Below, in pieces: positions 62,273 to 64,000 of a stretch of 64,000 nucleotides of DNA. This DNA is from UBA11475 sp902486425 (lineage in GTDB: Bacteria > Bacillota > Clostridia > Christensenellales > Borkfalkiaceae). The notes under the pieces were generated by a model, which did not search any database, had not been told where the DNA came from, and saw only the letters and a list, made by a program, of their open reading frames with translations. The position numbers were made by a program, and so were the translations under genes. How positions within the stretch are numbered: position 1 is the stretch's first letter; each line of letters begins with the position of its first letter. The stretch spans positions 62,001 through 126,000 of the forward strand of contig CABTOK010000005.1 of the NCBI GenBank assembly GCA_902486425.1, in the 5' to 3' direction.

Positions 62273-63022
62273 TTAGTTGTCTTTGCAAGCGTCTTTTACG
62301 AACTTGTCGAAAAGATTGTATCTTTCGGGATGGGTGAGCGCGGTAAATATCATACGCCTTATGCCGGGGATTTGCTTATTCATGTCTTTTACGATTGTTT
62401 TTACTTCTTCACGCTTTGTGCGTTTATTTGCCGGACATTCGCTTTTTACTATCGGGAGATTTGCTTTTGCGTAGGAAGAAATTTCGCACTCTCTTAAATA
62501 AATCATAGGTCTTATGACGGTTATACCCGTTTTTTCGAGTTTTAATTTCGGGGGAAACGTCGAAAGCCTGCCTTCGTAAAACATAGAGAGCAAAAACGTG
62601 TCTATGAGATCGTCCGCATGGTGTCCTAACGCAACCTTGTCCGCGCCGAGTTCCGCCGCCTTATTATACAGCGCGCCTTTGCGCATTTTAGAGCAGAGGG
62701 AACACGGATTCGGTTCTTTACGGACGTCGAAAACTATTTCGCCTATTTCGGTTTTTACGTGATAGAAAGGTACGCCGAGACTTTTGCAAAGTTCTTTTAA
62801 GGGCGTATAATCGGTCGGACTGTTCTTGAAAGCAAGATCTACGGTTATGGCGATAAGCTCGAACTTTTCGGGATAATAACATCTTAATTCCGATAAAATT
62901 TTAAGGAGAGCAACGCTGTCCTTCCCGCCGGAAAGTCCTACGGCGATTTTATCGCCTGCCGATATCATGTTAAAATCTTCCGCCGCTTTACGCGTTTTTG
63001 AAGCGAGTTTGTTTATATCCAT
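62273..63022 (-). CDS. TtcA-family PP-loop tRNA-thiolation enzyme
   Basis: Cytosolic ATP-dependent PP-loop protein of 249 residues, related to TtcA (2-thiolation of cytidine 32 in tRNA). The PP-loop SGGKDS lies near residue 30, a CxxC (NPCSLCSKMRKG) near 110, and GHHADDLIDTFLLSMFYEGRL after it. A third cysteine (SECPANKRTKRE) lies near 200. The CxxC could bind a 4Fe-4S cluster as in TtcA. Exact tRNA target is inferred from the family. It has its own promoter overlapping the divergent gene's, and GGAG before the ATG. Confidence 0.88.
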   Translation of the reverse strand: MDINKLASKTRKAAEDFNMISAGDKIAVGLSGGKDSVALLKILSELRCYYPEKFELIAITVDLAFKNSPTDYTPLKELCKSLGVPFYHVKTEIGEIVFDVRKEPNPCSLCSKMRKGALYNKAAELGADKVALGHHADDLIDTFLLSMFYEGRLSTFPPKLKLEKTGITVIRPMIYLRECEISSYAKANLPIVKSECPANKRTKREEVKTIVKDMNKQIPGIRRMIFTALTHPERYNLFDKFVKDACKDN

Positions 63023-63058
63023 ATGGTTTTCTCCGCGGTTTGTCCGGGTAAAATATCG

Positions 63059-63106
63059 TTGACAACCGCATATATAAATATTATACTAAAATATAAGGTA
63101 ATGCAA
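63059..63106. promoter_or_regulatory. Overlapping divergent promoters
   Basis: On the plus strand TTGACA (63059-63064), 17-base spacer, TATACT (63082-63087). On the minus strand a TATAAT (63085-63080) overlaps this -10, with TTGCAT (63106-63101) at a short 15-base spacing. The plus promoter is strong; the minus one is weaker. Confidence 0.55.
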
Positions 63107-63151
63107 GTTTTTACTATAAGACTTTTGCTTTATCCGTCACGGTAAATTGTT

Positions 63152-63817
63152 ATGAAAGGTTTGATCACGGCGTTGTCAGGCGCGCTCGGCAGCGGGTTCG
63201 CGACGTTTTTGGGAGCGATGCTGCCACTCATAGAACTTAAAGGTTCGATAATGTTCGCAAGGGGCGCGGGGCTCGGTTTTTTTAAGGCGCTCTTTATATC
63301 TTACCTCGGCTCGACGGCTGTATTTTTTATATTGTTCTTTTTGCTTAAACCGTTTCTTAATTTATTGAAGCGCGTAAAACTTTTCAAAAAGATCGCCGTG
63401 GGAATTGAAAATTATATCTCGGATAAAGCGAAAAAAGAACTCGAAAAACGCAGTAAAAAGGTAAAAACGGGCGGCGATAATTCAAAAAAACGGGAAGAAT
63501 TTATCAAAGCTCTCGTCGTATGTATATTCGTCGCGATTCCGCTTCCTATGACTGGAGTGTGGACGGGTACCGCCATAGCGGTTTTTATAAATTTAGATTT
63601 TTTTAAGGCGTTTTTCGCGGTAGCCGCGGGCAATCTCGTTGCGGGATCTATCATTTCGGTTCTGGCGGAACTGTTTTTGCCTTACGTCGATATAATTTTA
63701 TATTCGCTTTTTGTTATCGCCGCGGCAATGTTTGTCGTGTTCGTTGTTAAAATAATCAAAAACGGCAAATTCAAAAACGGCGATAATACGGACAGAGATA
63801 CTGAAGTTTCCGCATAA
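63152..63817 (+). CDS. COG2426 small multidrug-export-like membrane protein
   Basis: Membrane protein of 221 residues in the family annotated as small multi-drug export protein (COG2426), whose transport role is poorly tested. It starts with LPLIELKGSIMFARGAGLGFF, typical of the family, has about five membrane segments and the motif IPLPMTGVWTGTAIAVF. A lysine/glutamate-rich cytosolic stretch (about residues 90-125) makes it longer than the usual 160-170 residues. The ribosome site is weak. Confidence 0.85.
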   Translation: MKGLITALSGALGSGFATFLGAMLPLIELKGSIMFARGAGLGFFKALFISYLGSTAVFFILFFLLKPFLNLLKRVKLFKKIAVGIENYISDKAKKELEKRSKKVKTGGDNSKKREEFIKALVVCIFVAIPLPMTGVWTGTAIAVFINLDFFKAFFAVAAGNLVAGSIISVLAELFLPYVDIILYSLFVIAAAMFVVFVVKIIKNGKFKNGDNTDRDTEVSA

Positions 63818-63906
63818 AAAGACATCTGATAATAATTTTATGATTTTACGCGATTTTAAGAAATCTGCGTTAAAGATACAAAAACAAACGGATAAAAGGT
63901 AATAAT

Positions 63907-64000
63907 ATGGGACTTATAGCGTTTTTTAAAAGACTTGCCGCAAAAAGGAGAGAAAAGGCAAAACCCGTTCTGGGACTAGCGCTCGGAAGCGGCGGAGCGA
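63907..64000 (+). CDS. Patatin-like phospholipase, 5' end only
   Basis: Thirty-one codons up to the right edge. After a basic start (MGLIAFFKRLAAKRREKAKP) comes LGLALGSGGA, the glycine-rich oxyanion motif (G-G-G/A-x-R-G) that opens patatin/RssA-type lipid hydrolases. The nucleophile serine (GxSxG) would lie beyond the edge. AAAGG lies 7 bases before the ATG. The assignment rests on this short motif. Confidence 0.65.
   Translation, partial: MGLIAFFKRLAAKRREKAKPVLGLALGSGGA

Overview
The window looks like a chromosomal segment of an anaerobic, gut-type member of the Bacillota (class Clostridia), probably an uncultured lineage. The signs are TTGACA/TATAAT promoters, strong GGAGG ribosome sites, Gram-positive lipoprotein signals, many BspA-like leucine-rich repeats (LRR_5) and InlB/Flg_new repeats, a YerC-type TrpR relative, HU and a SpoIIQ-like peptidase. 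The taxon is inferred from gene content. I saw no tRNA, rRNA, CRISPR array, insertion sequence or prophage. Almost everything reads on the plus strand; only a partial ABC-F ATPase, HU and a TtcA-like enzyme are on the minus strand.

Layout. 1-2.9 kb: partial ABC-F ATPase with an apparently leaderless promoter, and adenine deaminase. 3.5-15.8 kb: one gene for a 4104-residue LRR lipoprotein. 16.3-23.4 kb: a MoxR / DUF58 / BatA-like / double-vWA operon. 23.5-32 kb: a 977-residue membrane-anchored LRR protein and an 1825-residue lipoprotein with an unfamiliar repeat of about 80 residues. 32.4-49.3 kb: an apparently continuous transcription unit with a 2507-residue subtilisin-LRR surface protease, a lipoprotein, and a complete oligopeptide ABC importer (binding protein, two permeases, two ATPases), ending in a strong terminator. 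49.4-50.8 kb: a GltD/NfnB-like flavoprotein. 51.1-53.6 kb: a polar amino-acid ABC importer whose binding protein appears circularly permuted. 53.7-54.4 kb: yerC and two tiny genes. 54.7-57.6 kb: a heavy-metal efflux operon with an ArsR sensor, a separate HMA protein and a P1B ATPase. 57.8-60.98 kb: HU, a small exported protein, a SpoIIQ-like peptidase and an M1 metallopeptidase lipoprotein. 61.1-64 kb: a small LRR lipoprotein, a TtcA-like PP-loop enzyme, a COG2426 membrane protein and the start of a patatin-like gene.

The main theme is the cell surface. About half of the window encodes very large exported repeat proteins. The surface protease lies in one run of genes with a peptide importer, which suggests extracellular protein breakdown coupled to peptide uptake. 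The MoxR/vWA operon sits between LRR genes and could serve envelope-protein assembly, but that is inference. The most unusual single observation is the binding protein at 51154-51975: the segment that normally ends this fold has moved to the N terminus, directly after the lipid-anchor cysteine.
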